Positions 17,658 through 26,171 of a DNA stretch of 64,000 bases are shown piece after piece (the stretch's first letter is position 1; each line of letters starts with the position of its first letter). Source of the DNA: Novosphingobium beihaiense (GTDB lineage Bacteria; Pseudomonadota; Alphaproteobacteria; Sphingomonadales; Sphingomonadaceae); assembly GCF_022832375.1 (NCBI RefSeq), contig NZ_JALHLG010000033.1, positions 1 to 64,000 of the forward strand, in the 5' to 3' direction. The position numbers were made by a program, and so were the translations under genes. A model generated the notes under the pieces. The model had not been told where the DNA came from and ran no database searches. It saw nothing but the letters and a program-made list of their open reading frames with translations.

Positions 17658-18524
17658 ATGCGCCTTCATGTCGTCTTCGCGACGCTCAACCGGGCCGAAC
17701 TGCTTACCAAAACGGTGGACCGGCTCGCCGATCAGATCCGGCAGCCGGACGGGATCGTGATCTCTGCCACGTGCCCCGCCGATGTCCTCGGACTGGAAAC
17801 CGCGCGTCCTGACACGCATGTCCTGCTGTCCGGCAAGGGCCTGTGCAAACAGCGCAACCGGGCGCTCGACTACCTTGCCGGAAACACCGACATCGTCGTC
17901 TTCTTCGATGACGATTTCGTGCCGCACAAGGATTACCTCGCCGAAATCGAGCGGCTTTTCGTCCTTGAACCCGATGTGGCGGGGGCCACCGGCGATCTGC
18001 TCGACGATGGCATCCACGGAGACGAGATCGCTTTCGAGGACGCGGTGGAGCGGCTCGATAGCCACGGACTGGCGCAGGACGATAGCTGGCGCAGCCGTCA
18101 GGCGCTCTACGGATGCAACATGGCGATCCGCATGTCCTGCGCCGAAGGGCTGCAATTCGACGAAGCCCTGCCCCTCTACGGCTGGCAGGAAGACATCGAC
18201 TACACCTATCAGCTCGGGCAGCGCGGGCGCATGGTTTCCGGCCCGCGCCTGACGGGCATCCACCTCGGCACCCGCAGCGCCCGCACGCCCGGCAAACGCC
18301 TGGGCTATTCGCAAGTCGCCAACCTCGTGCACATGTGGCGCAAGGGAACGATGCAGCCGAGGCTCGGCCAGAGGCTGATGCTCCAGAATCTGACGTCCAA
18401 TGCCGCCCGCAGCCTGTTTCCCGAACCCCACATAGACCGGCGCGGGCGGCTGACCGGCAATCTGATGGCGATCGGCGATCTGATGCGGGGACGGATCGAC
18501 CCGCGCCGGGTGGAAACGCTATGA
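17658..18524 (+). CDS. Glycosyltransferase family 2
   Basis: A 288-residue GT2 protein starting MRLHVVFATLNRAELL. The metal motif is FFDDDF with D84-D86, and GWQEDIDYTYQLGQRG follows in the acceptor region. ATG 17658 is preceded by AGAGGT at a good distance; an upstream frame from 17490 is rejected because it lacks GT2 sequence before this point. It overlaps the next gene by four bases (ATGA). It resembles rhamnosyl- or galactosyltransferases of EPS loci in general shape, but the donor cannot be named. Confidence 0.83.
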   Translation: MRLHVVFATLNRAELLTKTVDRLADQIRQPDGIVISATCPADVLGLETARPDTHVLLSGKGLCKQRNRALDYLAGNTDIVVFFDDDFVPHKDYLAEIERLFVLEPDVAGATGDLLDDGIHGDEIAFEDAVERLDSHGLAQDDSWRSRQALYGCNMAIRMSCAEGLQFDEALPLYGWQEDIDYTYQLGQRGRMVSGPRLTGIHLGTRSARTPGKRLGYSQVANLVHMWRKGTMQPRLGQRLMLQNLTSNAARSLFPEPHIDRRGRLTGNLMAIGDLMRGRIDPRRVETL

Positions 18525-19621
18525 CGGCACCGTTGCCGATCTACTTCAACGGCAAGTTCTACAGCGGCGGGCTCAACGGTGTGCACCGCGTCGCGGACCG
18601 GCTGATCCGCGAATGCGACCGGGAACTGGCGCGACTGCCGGAAGACGAGCGCCCCGATGCCTTTCTCATGACATCGGGCAAGGCGGACTGGGTTCCCGAC
18701 CTGCAAGTGATCAAGCGCCGCAACTACACCAGAACCGACCAGATCTGGGAACAGTTCGTGCTGCCTTTCGCCGCCCGCAGCGGGATTCTGGTCAACCTTG
18801 CAAACCTGGCGCCGATTGCCCACCGCAACAAGATCACCATGATCCACGATGCGCAGTTCCTGTTTTCGGACTGCGGGTATCCCGCCAGGCAGCGGCTGGG
18901 ATACCGGTGGCTGACACCGATGCTGGGCCGTTCGAGCCGCGCCACGCTCACCGTCTCCGAATTCTCGCGCCGCATGCTGCATCAGTTCTCGGTCGTGAAC
19001 GAAAAGCAGACGCACGTCATTGCCAACGGCGCCGATCACATTCTGGATGTGGAAGAAGATCCCGGCGTGCGCGCAAGGCTGGGCATCGAGGGCGAAAGCT
19101 ATGCCGTGATGTTCGGCAGCCCCAAGGGATACAAGAACAACGCGACTCCGTTCGCCGCTTTCGCGGACGGCAGGCTTTCGCCCACCAGGCTCGTCATCGT
19201 CGGCCCGGAACGCGCGCAGCTCGAAGCGGCTGGGCTGACGCCGCCTGACGGCACGATCTTCGCCGGAAAGCTCAACGACCGGGAACTCAAGGGTGTGCTG
19301 GCCGGGGGGCTTGCCATTCTCTTCCCGTCCCGCACCGAAGGGTTCGGATTGCCACCGCTGGAAGCCATGCTCTGCGGCTGCCCGGTTCTCGCCAGTCCGG
19401 CGGGCGCCATTCCCGAAGTCTGCGCGGATGCGGCCATCTATGCCGGTACGGACCGGCCCGGAGAATGGATCGAGGCGATCGAAATAATGCGCAGCGATCC
19501 GCAGCTGCGCCAGCGCAAGATCGCCGAAGGATACGCGCGTGCCGCCCGCTTCACCTGGAGCGGGGCCGGTGCAAGCCTGATGAACGTCATCCACGCCCTT
19601 GCCGGGGAGAAGCTTCAATGA
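18521..19621 (+). CDS. Glycosyltransferase family 4
   Basis: A 366-residue GT-B enzyme starting PLPIYFNGKFYSGGLNGVHRVADRLIREC. It has HDAQFLF in the acceptor domain and GSPKGYKNN, FPSRTEGFGLPPLEAMLCGCPVLAS in the donor domain. The start is closely related to the GT4 at 9253 (NGKF and GV[QH]RVA), so the two are paralogues. ATG 18521 overlaps the previous stop and its own stop overlaps the next ATG, so expression is coupled on both sides. It likely adds a hexose to the growing EPS unit. Confidence 0.84.
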   Translation: MTAPLPIYFNGKFYSGGLNGVHRVADRLIRECDRELARLPEDERPDAFLMTSGKADWVPDLQVIKRRNYTRTDQIWEQFVLPFAARSGILVNLANLAPIAHRNKITMIHDAQFLFSDCGYPARQRLGYRWLTPMLGRSSRATLTVSEFSRRMLHQFSVVNEKQTHVIANGADHILDVEEDPGVRARLGIEGESYAVMFGSPKGYKNNATPFAAFADGRLSPTRLVIVGPERAQLEAAGLTPPDGTIFAGKLNDRELKGVLAGGLAILFPSRTEGFGLPPLEAMLCGCPVLASPAGAIPEVCADAAIYAGTDRPGEWIEAIEIMRSDPQLRQRKIAEGYARAARFTWSGAGASLMNVIHALAGEKLQ

Positions 19622-20574
19622 CCGATATGCCGGCCGTTTCCGTCCCTTCCCGATCCCCCGCCAGCATTCCCACCGGCATTCCCACCGTCGATGCCGTTAT
19701 TCCCACTTACAACCGGCGCGATCTGCTGCCCGCCGCCGTTGCCAGCATCACCGCGCAGACGCTGCCCGTCCGGCGCATCCTCATCGTCGATGACGGATCG
19801 ACCGATGGCTCGATCGAGTGGGTGCGAAGCGCGGCCAGGCAAGACCCACGCATCGTGCTGATCGAGAGGCAGCACGGCGGCGCCAATGTCGCGCGCAACG
19901 CAGGGATAGCGCAGGCACAGTCCGAATGGGTGGCCTTCCTTGATTCCGACGATGCCTGGGAACCGGAAAAACTCGAACGGCAATTCGCGGTTCTGAAGGA
20001 CCGGCCGGACGTTGTCGGCATCTTCTGCGGCTTTCGCCACGTCGGCGGCGCCGTGGAACGCATTCACTTGCCGCGGGACAATCCCTCCCTGCTCGATCTG
20101 CGCTGTTCCAACGCGCTGGGCAGCACATCGGGCGCGGTGGTCCGCACGGCGGCCCTGCGTCAGGCTGGCGGATTCAATCCGGATCTGCCGAGCTGCCAGG
20201 ACTGGGACTTGTGGTTCCGCCTGCGCAAGATCGGCCGCCTGGCCGTGATCCGGCAGCCGCTGGCGCTCTTCAACAATGGTCCGCACGAACGCATCACCAC
20301 CAATATGCACAAAGTGCTTTCCGGCCACCGCGCCATGTTTGCGCACCTGCTATCCGATGTCGCCCGGCCAAGCGAACGCAGCGCCATCATGTCGAAACAC
20401 AAACTGGTGGAAGCCGATATCAAGCGGCGCTTCGGAGATTCCCGATCGGCCCTGCTGATGGTTCTGCAATCGCTGCTTCGCCACCCCAGCAAGTCCGCCC
20501 TTGCCGCCTTGTGGCGCCTCGTCCGCTCGATGACGCGCAGCCTGCGAAAGCCGGGAGCCCTGCAACAGTGCTGA
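19618..20574 (+). CDS. Glycosyltransferase family 2
   Basis: A 318-residue GT2 protein with about 20 extra residues before the first strand (VDAVIPTYNRRDLL). VDDGSTDGS and DSDD at 109-112 mark the nucleotide-sugar site, and SCQDWDLWFRLRKIGR is the late acidic motif. The C-terminus is basic and probably sits at the membrane surface. ATG overlaps the preceding stop and the flippase gene starts inside its last codons, so it belongs to the run of coupled genes from 13944 to 22031. Confidence 0.84.
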   Translation: MTDMPAVSVPSRSPASIPTGIPTVDAVIPTYNRRDLLPAAVASITAQTLPVRRILIVDDGSTDGSIEWVRSAARQDPRIVLIERQHGGANVARNAGIAQAQSEWVAFLDSDDAWEPEKLERQFAVLKDRPDVVGIFCGFRHVGGAVERIHLPRDNPSLLDLRCSNALGSTSGAVVRTAALRQAGGFNPDLPSCQDWDLWFRLRKIGRLAVIRQPLALFNNGPHERITTNMHKVLSGHRAMFAHLLSDVARPSERSAIMSKHKLVEADIKRRFGDSRSALLMVLQSLLRHPSKSALAALWRLVRSMTRSLRKPGALQQC

Positions 20575-22031
20575 GGGCCAGCGCCGCCAAAGGGGCGATG
20601 GCGCTCGGGACGACCCGGATCGCGCTGAACATCGGCAATACGCTGGCGATCTTCATCCTGGCCCGGCTGCTGACGCCGGAGGATTTCGGCCTGGTCGCGA
20701 TCTGCACGACCGTGCTGGGCATCATCATCGCCCTGACCGAGCTCTCGCTGGGCTCGGCCCTCATCCAGCGCCGGGAAGTCTCGCGCGAGCACATCGACAC
20801 CGCATGGACCCTGGCACTGTCGCGCGCGCTGCTGATTGCCTGCGGGTTCCTCTTGTTCGCGCATCCGGTCAGCCTGCTTTACGGAGATCCGCGGCTGGGG
20901 CCGCTGTTCGTCGTAACGGGCATCACGGCCGCCTTCACCGGGCTCACCAATCCGCGCGTCGCGCTCCGGACGAAGGATATGCAGTTCGGCCCGATGATGG
21001 CCATGCAGGTCACGCAGAAGCTGCTGGGCCTTGCCATTTCCATCGCGCTGGCCCTGTGGCTGCGCAATTACTGGGCGCTGGTGATCGGAACCGCGGTGGG
21101 CACGGCCTGTTCAACGCTGCTCAGTTACTTCATCGCGCCCTATCTGCCCCGCTTTTCACTGGCCCGCTCGAAAGACCTGATGGGCTTTTCAAGCTGGCTC
21201 TTTTGCGCGCAAGTGGTCGGCGTGATCAACTGGCGCTTCGACCAGCTCCTGATCGGCCTGTTCCTGCCGCCCGCCAAGCTCGGCATCTATTCGGTCAGCG
21301 ACAATACAGCGGCCATCCCCAGCCGCGAAATGACCGCGCCGATCGTTCAGGTGCTGTTTCCCAGCTTTTCGACGATGCAGGACGACCTGCCCCGGCTGCG
21401 CAGCGCCTATCTCAATGCGCAAACGACCCTCGGCCTGGCCAGCCTGCCCATCGGCATCGGGCTGGCGCTTGTGGCCGAACCGTTCGTTGAGCTGGCGCTG
21501 GGGCCGAAGTGGCTGGAAGCGGTGCCGATCATCCAGTTCATCACATGGGCCTATGCGATCCAGACGCTCACGTCCGGATCGCGGCCCGTGGCCATGGCGC
21601 TCGGCAAAACGCGCACGCTGTTTTTCCGTGATCTGGCCGGACTTGCGCTTCGCGTTCCGTGCGTGAGCATCGGGCTGGCCGGATGGGGCCTCATGGGGCT
21701 GGTCACGGGGCGGCTGCTGAGTTCGGTAATCGGCGTGTTCGTGACGTTCGGCATGGTAAAGACCGTGCTGGGCATCCCCATCGGCGAGCAGATCTGGTCC
21801 CAGCGGCGTACCCTGTTTGCCGTGGCCGCGATGACGATCTCGGTCAGCATGATCGACCAGCATCTGGTCGCTCTCCATGCCCTGCCGCTGATGCGCCTTG
21901 CCGTTCTGACCGGCACCGGCGGCATCACATTCCTGGGAGCACTTGCCTTGTTCTGGGCCGCGGGAGGACGGCGGCCGGGGCCCGAAACCGAACTGATCAA
22001 CCTTGCCCGCGGAGCCCTGGCAAAGATCTAA
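20568..22031 (+). CDS. Wzx-like polysaccharide flippase
   Basis: A 487-residue integral membrane protein of the MOP/MVF polysaccharide-export family, with about 12-14 hydrophobic segments and the typical opening GTTRIALNIGNTLAIFILARLLTPEDFGLVAI. It should flip undecaprenyl-linked repeat units to the periplasm. GTG 20568 overlaps the preceding stop; ATG 20598 (MALGTTRI) is a possible alternative but its purine-rich stretch is too close to serve it. Together with the Wzy-like polymerase and copolymerase nearby it defines a Wzx/Wzy-type pathway. It ends the plus-strand run; the following genes up to 31833 are on the minus strand. Confidence 0.85.
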   Translation: MLRASAAKGAMALGTTRIALNIGNTLAIFILARLLTPEDFGLVAICTTVLGIIIALTELSLGSALIQRREVSREHIDTAWTLALSRALLIACGFLLFAHPVSLLYGDPRLGPLFVVTGITAAFTGLTNPRVALRTKDMQFGPMMAMQVTQKLLGLAISIALALWLRNYWALVIGTAVGTACSTLLSYFIAPYLPRFSLARSKDLMGFSSWLFCAQVVGVINWRFDQLLIGLFLPPAKLGIYSVSDNTAAIPSREMTAPIVQVLFPSFSTMQDDLPRLRSAYLNAQTTLGLASLPIGIGLALVAEPFVELALGPKWLEAVPIIQFITWAYAIQTLTSGSRPVAMALGKTRTLFFRDLAGLALRVPCVSIGLAGWGLMGLVTGRLLSSVIGVFVTFGMVKTVLGIPIGEQIWSQRRTLFAVAAMTISVSMIDQHLVALHALPLMRLAVLTGTGGITFLGALALFWAAGGRRPGPETELINLARGALAKI

Positions 22032-22069
22032 AGATCTGACGTCCGAACTCCGCCCCCTTCCTGGCCCCG

Positions 22070-23017
22070 TCAGCGCGCCAGCCCCAGGCGGGCGGTCATC
22101 CGGCTCAGCCGCCGCTGAACCTTCGACGGGGCGAACTTGTTCTGGATCGCGCGCGGATTGAACACCCCCGGCCGGATCATTTCCGGCCCTTGCAGGCTCA
22201 ACGCCGGCTTGCCGGAAAGCTTCGCGATCTGGCGCGCCTGGAGCAGCTCGCTTTCGATGAACAGTGCGCAGCCGGACTCGCGATAGACTTCGGCCTTGAA
22301 GCTGCCGTGCAGCCCCAGCCGCCTGCGCGTGGCGGCATCGGGCAGGTCCAGCATGCGCAGTTCCTTGTAGCGGATGCCGTGGCGGACCAGCCATTCCTCG
22401 GTCTGCGGCCGGTATTTCTCCAGACGGCTTGTAACCAGCATGGCGATCTCGCGGCGCGGAAGGTGCAAAGGCTCCGCCGTCAGCAGGAATTCGAGATAGG
22501 CAGCCCCGTCATCGTTCTGCTCGGAGCGCGGGTCCACGCACAGGACGCCATCGATATCGAAGCATGAGCGCGAAACGATGGGGTGATGCAGAACATTCCA
22601 TTCGAACACCCGCGGTTCGGGCACATCGGCAAAGATGAAATCGGCATCGGAAACCTCTTCCCCGGTGCCATAGACCGCCGCGAAAGTGAGGCGCGGCGGA
22701 TTGGCCAGCGCGGCCAGCTTGGCGCGGGCCTCCCGCATCGATTCGCCGGTGCGGCAGCTATCGTCGATCACCAGCACATGGGCGAAATCGCCGCCCGCCC
22801 CTGCTTCCGTTTCGCGCCGGGTGCTTCCACTGGCCAATATGCGCCCTTCCGCGAAAGCGTCGATATCGGCCAGCGGCAGATTGCGGGCGAGGGCAATCAT
22901 CGTTGCAGGCAGCATGCCGCTGCGCGGAATGCCGACGACAAGATCGATATCTCTCGGCAGGCGGTGCAGGTTGCTCCAGACGTCCTTGTACAAGTCCTTG
23001 ATCGATCGGAAGTACAT
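22070..23017 (-). CDS. Phosphoribosyltransferase - HAD phosphatase fusion
   Basis: A 315-residue protein. Residues 1-120 are a type I phosphoribosyltransferase-like domain with GIPRSGMLPATMIA and the PRPP-binding motif VLVIDDSCRTGES at 81-93. Residues 150-300 are HAD-like: FDIDGVL with D154 and D156, LVTSR as motif II, a conserved lysine in FKAEVY and the acidic FIESE. This suggests transfer of phosphoribosyl from PRPP followed by removal of a phosphate. In an EPS locus it might build a ribofuranosyl donor or nucleotide-linked decoration; that is inference. ATG 23017 has AAGAGG upstream and overlaps the polymerase stop (TGATG), so it is the last gene of the minus-strand operon. Confidence 0.75.
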   Translation of the reverse strand: MYFRSIKDLYKDVWSNLHRLPRDIDLVVGIPRSGMLPATMIALARNLPLADIDAFAEGRILASGSTRRETEAGAGGDFAHVLVIDDSCRTGESMREARAKLAALANPPRLTFAAVYGTGEEVSDADFIFADVPEPRVFEWNVLHHPIVSRSCFDIDGVLCVDPRSEQNDDGAAYLEFLLTAEPLHLPRREIAMLVTSRLEKYRPQTEEWLVRHGIRYKELRMLDLPDAATRRRLGLHGSFKAEVYRESGCALFIESELLQARQIAKLSGKPALSLQGPEMIRPGVFNPRAIQNKFAPSKVQRRLSRMTARLGLAR

Positions 23018-24489
23018 CAACTCGAACCTCTTGTTGCCGGTGCAAGCGCTCCCGTCCCCCCGAGGGCATCGGGCGGAGCGAGACGGCTTACGCAAAGAGT
23101 GAAGCGGGGCCTGACCGGGATCGCCGGCAGCATCCGCCGAAGCGCCAGAGCGGCCCCTGCGAACAGGGCGAAATTCGTACCCGGATGGCTGTTGGGAGAG
23201 GAAATCGCGGCGGGAACCAGAACGACGCAAGCCGTCGTCGCGCATGCCGTCATGACGGCCGCAACGGCCTCTCCCCGGCGTGCGCCCATCATCCCCACAG
23301 GGCGAATGATGCTGATCACGTATCCGGCGAACGTCATGACGCCAATCACGCCCATCGTCCCCAGGATCGCCGTGAACAGGCTGGAGGAGCGGAAGCTGCC
23401 CGGACCTATGCCCAGCCCTCCCGAAACCATGAACGCGGAAAAGCCCTGCATGGCCCAGAACAGCCGCTGCTGGCCGGAACTGGAACTGCCCTTGTCGACC
23501 GTCATGTGCAGAATCATGTCCGACACCTGCAGCGCCAGACTGGGAATCGCGGCCAGCGCGACGGCGATCAGGAACAGCACCGAAAGCCCGGCCATGACAG
23601 CCTGCCGCAGACGGACAGGCTCCGCGCCTTTCGGAAAGATCAGCAGGCGGGCGAGGAAGAACATCAAATAGCAGCCAATGCCGACGTAAGCCGTGCCGGA
23701 CGTGCTGATAAACAGGGCCCCGCCCAGAACCACGGCGGCGACCCCCGTGTGCCTTGCCCATACCGACCGGTACCAGCACTCGCAGTTGAAAATGAACCAT
23801 GCGATGCCGAAGGCGGCCCATCCCGATGCTTCGGGAAACAGGCCGTCGATGCGGTTGAAGCCCTGATAGGACTGGTCAAGCTGCGCATAAGTTCCGTTCC
23901 GGAACAGGGCGAACACGGCCTCTACCGGTGTCCCCTTGGTGAAAGCCGCCACAAGGCCAGTTACGGCATGTACCCAGGCCAGCACCACGCTGCCTTTCAC
24001 CAGCGCCTCGATCCCGCCTTCCGTGCGCATGGCCACATAGCCCGCCAGCGCGACCAGCAAGGCGCCAAGCAGATAGACCGCCGCCGTCAGGTTCTGCGCC
24101 GTGGGTTCGAGCGGAACCGTATCGAACAGGCTCCTGGCATTGGTAAAACGCATCGGCGCGACGTTGAGCTGCCCTGCGAAGATGCGCGGCGCGGCAAATG
24201 CCGCGGCCATTCCGTAAAGCGTGAAAAGCACGAAAAGGAAGTTTGCCTTTACACCTTCCACCAGCAAGGCGAAGTATCCGCCCCGGGGCATCAGAATGCG
24301 CAGGAAAACGAAGAGCAGCGCGAACTGGACCGGCGGAATGGAGCTGTTTCCCAGCGCCGTGAGCGTCACGGCGGATGAGCCTCCGAACAGGCCCGAAAAC
24401 AGCAGGAATACCAGCAGCGACCGCAGCGGCTGGAACAGCAGCGCCGAACCGATCAGCAACTGGATCATGCCGACGAAAGTAAAGTGCAT
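23017..24489 (-). CDS. Wzy-like polysaccharide polymerase / O-antigen ligase family
   Basis: A 490-residue protein with about 11-12 membrane segments and a long periplasmic loop containing NGTYAQLDQSYQGFNRIDGLFPEASGWAAFGI, then SSSSGQQRLFWAMQGFSAFMVSGGLGIGPGSFRSSS, which is the conserved loop pattern of Wzy/WaaL proteins. It probably polymerises EPS repeat units at the periplasmic face. ATG 24489 is one base after the preceding gene's stop; a downstream ATG (MIQLL) is possible. Low sequence conservation makes polymerase and ligase hard to separate, but the surrounding Wzx and copolymerase favour polymerase. Confidence 0.75.
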   Translation of the reverse strand: MHFTFVGMIQLLIGSALLFQPLRSLLVFLLFSGLFGGSSAVTLTALGNSSIPPVQFALLFVFLRILMPRGGYFALLVEGVKANFLFVLFTLYGMAAAFAAPRIFAGQLNVAPMRFTNARSLFDTVPLEPTAQNLTAAVYLLGALLVALAGYVAMRTEGGIEALVKGSVVLAWVHAVTGLVAAFTKGTPVEAVFALFRNGTYAQLDQSYQGFNRIDGLFPEASGWAAFGIAWFIFNCECWYRSVWARHTGVAAVVLGGALFISTSGTAYVGIGCYLMFFLARLLIFPKGAEPVRLRQAVMAGLSVLFLIAVALAAIPSLALQVSDMILHMTVDKGSSSSGQQRLFWAMQGFSAFMVSGGLGIGPGSFRSSSLFTAILGTMGVIGVMTFAGYVISIIRPVGMMGARRGEAVAAVMTACATTACVVLVPAAISSPNSHPGTNFALFAGAALALRRMLPAIPVRPRFTLCVSRLAPPDALGGTGALAPATRGSS

Positions 24490-24490
24490 G

Positions 24491-26164
24491 CTATTGCCAC
24501 CCCGCCACGTTCTGCGGGCAGGATGCAGGCGCGCTGCCCACCCGGAACAGGCGCACGCGATACCGGAATGTATGCCCCGAACTGCCCGAACCGGGGGCAA
24601 GCCGAATATCGACCGCCTGTCCGGCTTTCAGGTGCAGGTTCGTCACCGCCACTTTCGCCGCGTCTGACAGCACGGTCCGCCCGATTTCCCCGCCGCCCGG
24701 CGCGTGCACAGTGATCAGTATGGTGGAGGAAGACGTTCCCCCTTTTGTAAAGCACCCCAGCAGAGAGGCGCTGAGATCACGCGGCGCCGTGTAACGCAGC
24801 GTGATCTGCGCGGCCTTCGTCACCGCGCCTGTCGCATCGTCTATCCGCATGGGCTTCAGCCACCGGTTGCCCAGACTGGTCGAGAACGTGCTGTCGAGGG
24901 GGGCGAGAGGCTTTTCCTTACCGGGCGCGCCGGACAGATAGCCCCATGGCGCCGCGCCATATTGCAGCAGGCTGTCGGCAAGGACAGTGCTCGGGCCCAG
25001 CCCGGGCCGGGCACCGAACACGACAACGGGTACCAGGCCAAGTTCCACTTTTCCGGAGAGCTGATTTCCCTGCGCATCGAATACTTGCGATCCCGGCGCA
25101 GGATTGAGCGTGCGCGGCACGCCCCAGACCACCCAGCGATCGGCCCCGTAGCGCCAGATCGGCGAAAGGCGCGTGTCCGAGACCTGCTGCGGCCGCCCGC
25201 GCGGCAGAAGTTCACGCTGCACCAGGCGAAACGCCCGTCCCGCCGGTTTCATGGCGCCCCCGGACGTCAGCAATCCCATCGCGGGAAACCACTTCTGATC
25301 GACAAGCGCATACCATGACGCCATCCGGACACCCGATCCGGACAGCAGCGTCACCATCTTCACCAGTGCCCCGGCCCCTTCGGCAGGCGCATCGAAATTG
25401 TCGCTGAACTCCGTGGCCCAGACCGGCAGCACTTTCCCGTGCTTTCGCATGGTATCGGCAAGATGCGCGATCTCCCAATCGACGTTCTCGCCATGGTTGC
25501 GATAGGGATGCACGGCAATGCCATCGGCGTGGGACAGTAGCCCCAGACCGAACAGCGTATCGAGATAGCCGGTGCCGATGGCGTTCGTCGATCCGCCGAT
25601 CAGCGCGACATCGGGGTGCGCCGCTTTGAACCGGCCATAGATCGCCCGCATCAATGCAGCATAGTTGGTTTGGACATAGCTCTTGCTGCCCAGCGACTTG
25701 GCGCCGTTCAGTTCGTTGCCGACCTCGATCCCGGCAAGACAATCGCCGAAACGCGACGCCACGCGGTCGAGATAGCGGCCGAACGCCTCCTGCCCTTCCG
25801 CCGAACTGACCAGAAGCCCGCCATCATAGAGCGGGTTCGATGGAACGATCGCCAGCACCAGCCCCATACCCCGCGAGCAGGCCTGGTCGAGCGGCGCAAC
25901 GCTGGCCGGAAAGGCGATGCGGCCCTTTTCCTTCTCTGCCGCCGCCCAACTGACACCGTCGCGAAGCAAGGGGGCCTCCAGCGCCCGGGCCTGATCCAGC
26001 CGGCCTGACGGCCACCCCTGGGAAAAGTGCGTCTGCGCGCCAAGGATGAAGGGTTCGACCGCAGCCGCCCTCGCCCCGGACCCGCCTTCCATCCGGAAAC
26101 CGAGGAGGAGCGCGAGCCCCCCTACGATTACGGCCCCGGCAGCGAGTAAAGCGCCCTTCCTCAT
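24491..26164 (-). CDS. Membrane-anchored clan GH-A glycoside hydrolase
   Basis: A 557-residue protein with an N-terminal signal anchor (residues 3-24, GALLAAGAVIVGGLALLLGF) and a TIM-barrel of clan GH-A type. The likely acid/base is E151 in GIEVGNELNG and the likely nucleophile E252 in VWATEFSDN. The C-terminal ~200 residues are beta-rich and may bind carbohydrate. It resembles GH39/GH5-like enzymes; the family is not certain. Placed between the polymerase and a GT4 gene, it probably trims or controls the length of the EPS or clears periplasmic chains, as hydrolases in other EPS loci do. Start ATG 26164 precedes the signal; a longer frame from 26206 would only add a Cys/Arg-rich piece. Confidence 0.78.
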   Translation of the reverse strand: MRKGALLAAGAVIVGGLALLLGFRMEGGSGARAAAVEPFILGAQTHFSQGWPSGRLDQARALEAPLLRDGVSWAAAEKEKGRIAFPASVAPLDQACSRGMGLVLAIVPSNPLYDGGLLVSSAEGQEAFGRYLDRVASRFGDCLAGIEVGNELNGAKSLGSKSYVQTNYAALMRAIYGRFKAAHPDVALIGGSTNAIGTGYLDTLFGLGLLSHADGIAVHPYRNHGENVDWEIAHLADTMRKHGKVLPVWATEFSDNFDAPAEGAGALVKMVTLLSGSGVRMASWYALVDQKWFPAMGLLTSGGAMKPAGRAFRLVQRELLPRGRPQQVSDTRLSPIWRYGADRWVVWGVPRTLNPAPGSQVFDAQGNQLSGKVELGLVPVVVFGARPGLGPSTVLADSLLQYGAAPWGYLSGAPGKEKPLAPLDSTFSTSLGNRWLKPMRIDDATGAVTKAAQITLRYTAPRDLSASLLGCFTKGGTSSSTILITVHAPGGGEIGRTVLSDAAKVAVTNLHLKAGQAVDIRLAPGSGSSGHTFRYRVRLFRVGSAPASCPQNVAGWQ

Positions 26165-26171
26165 CGCACCG

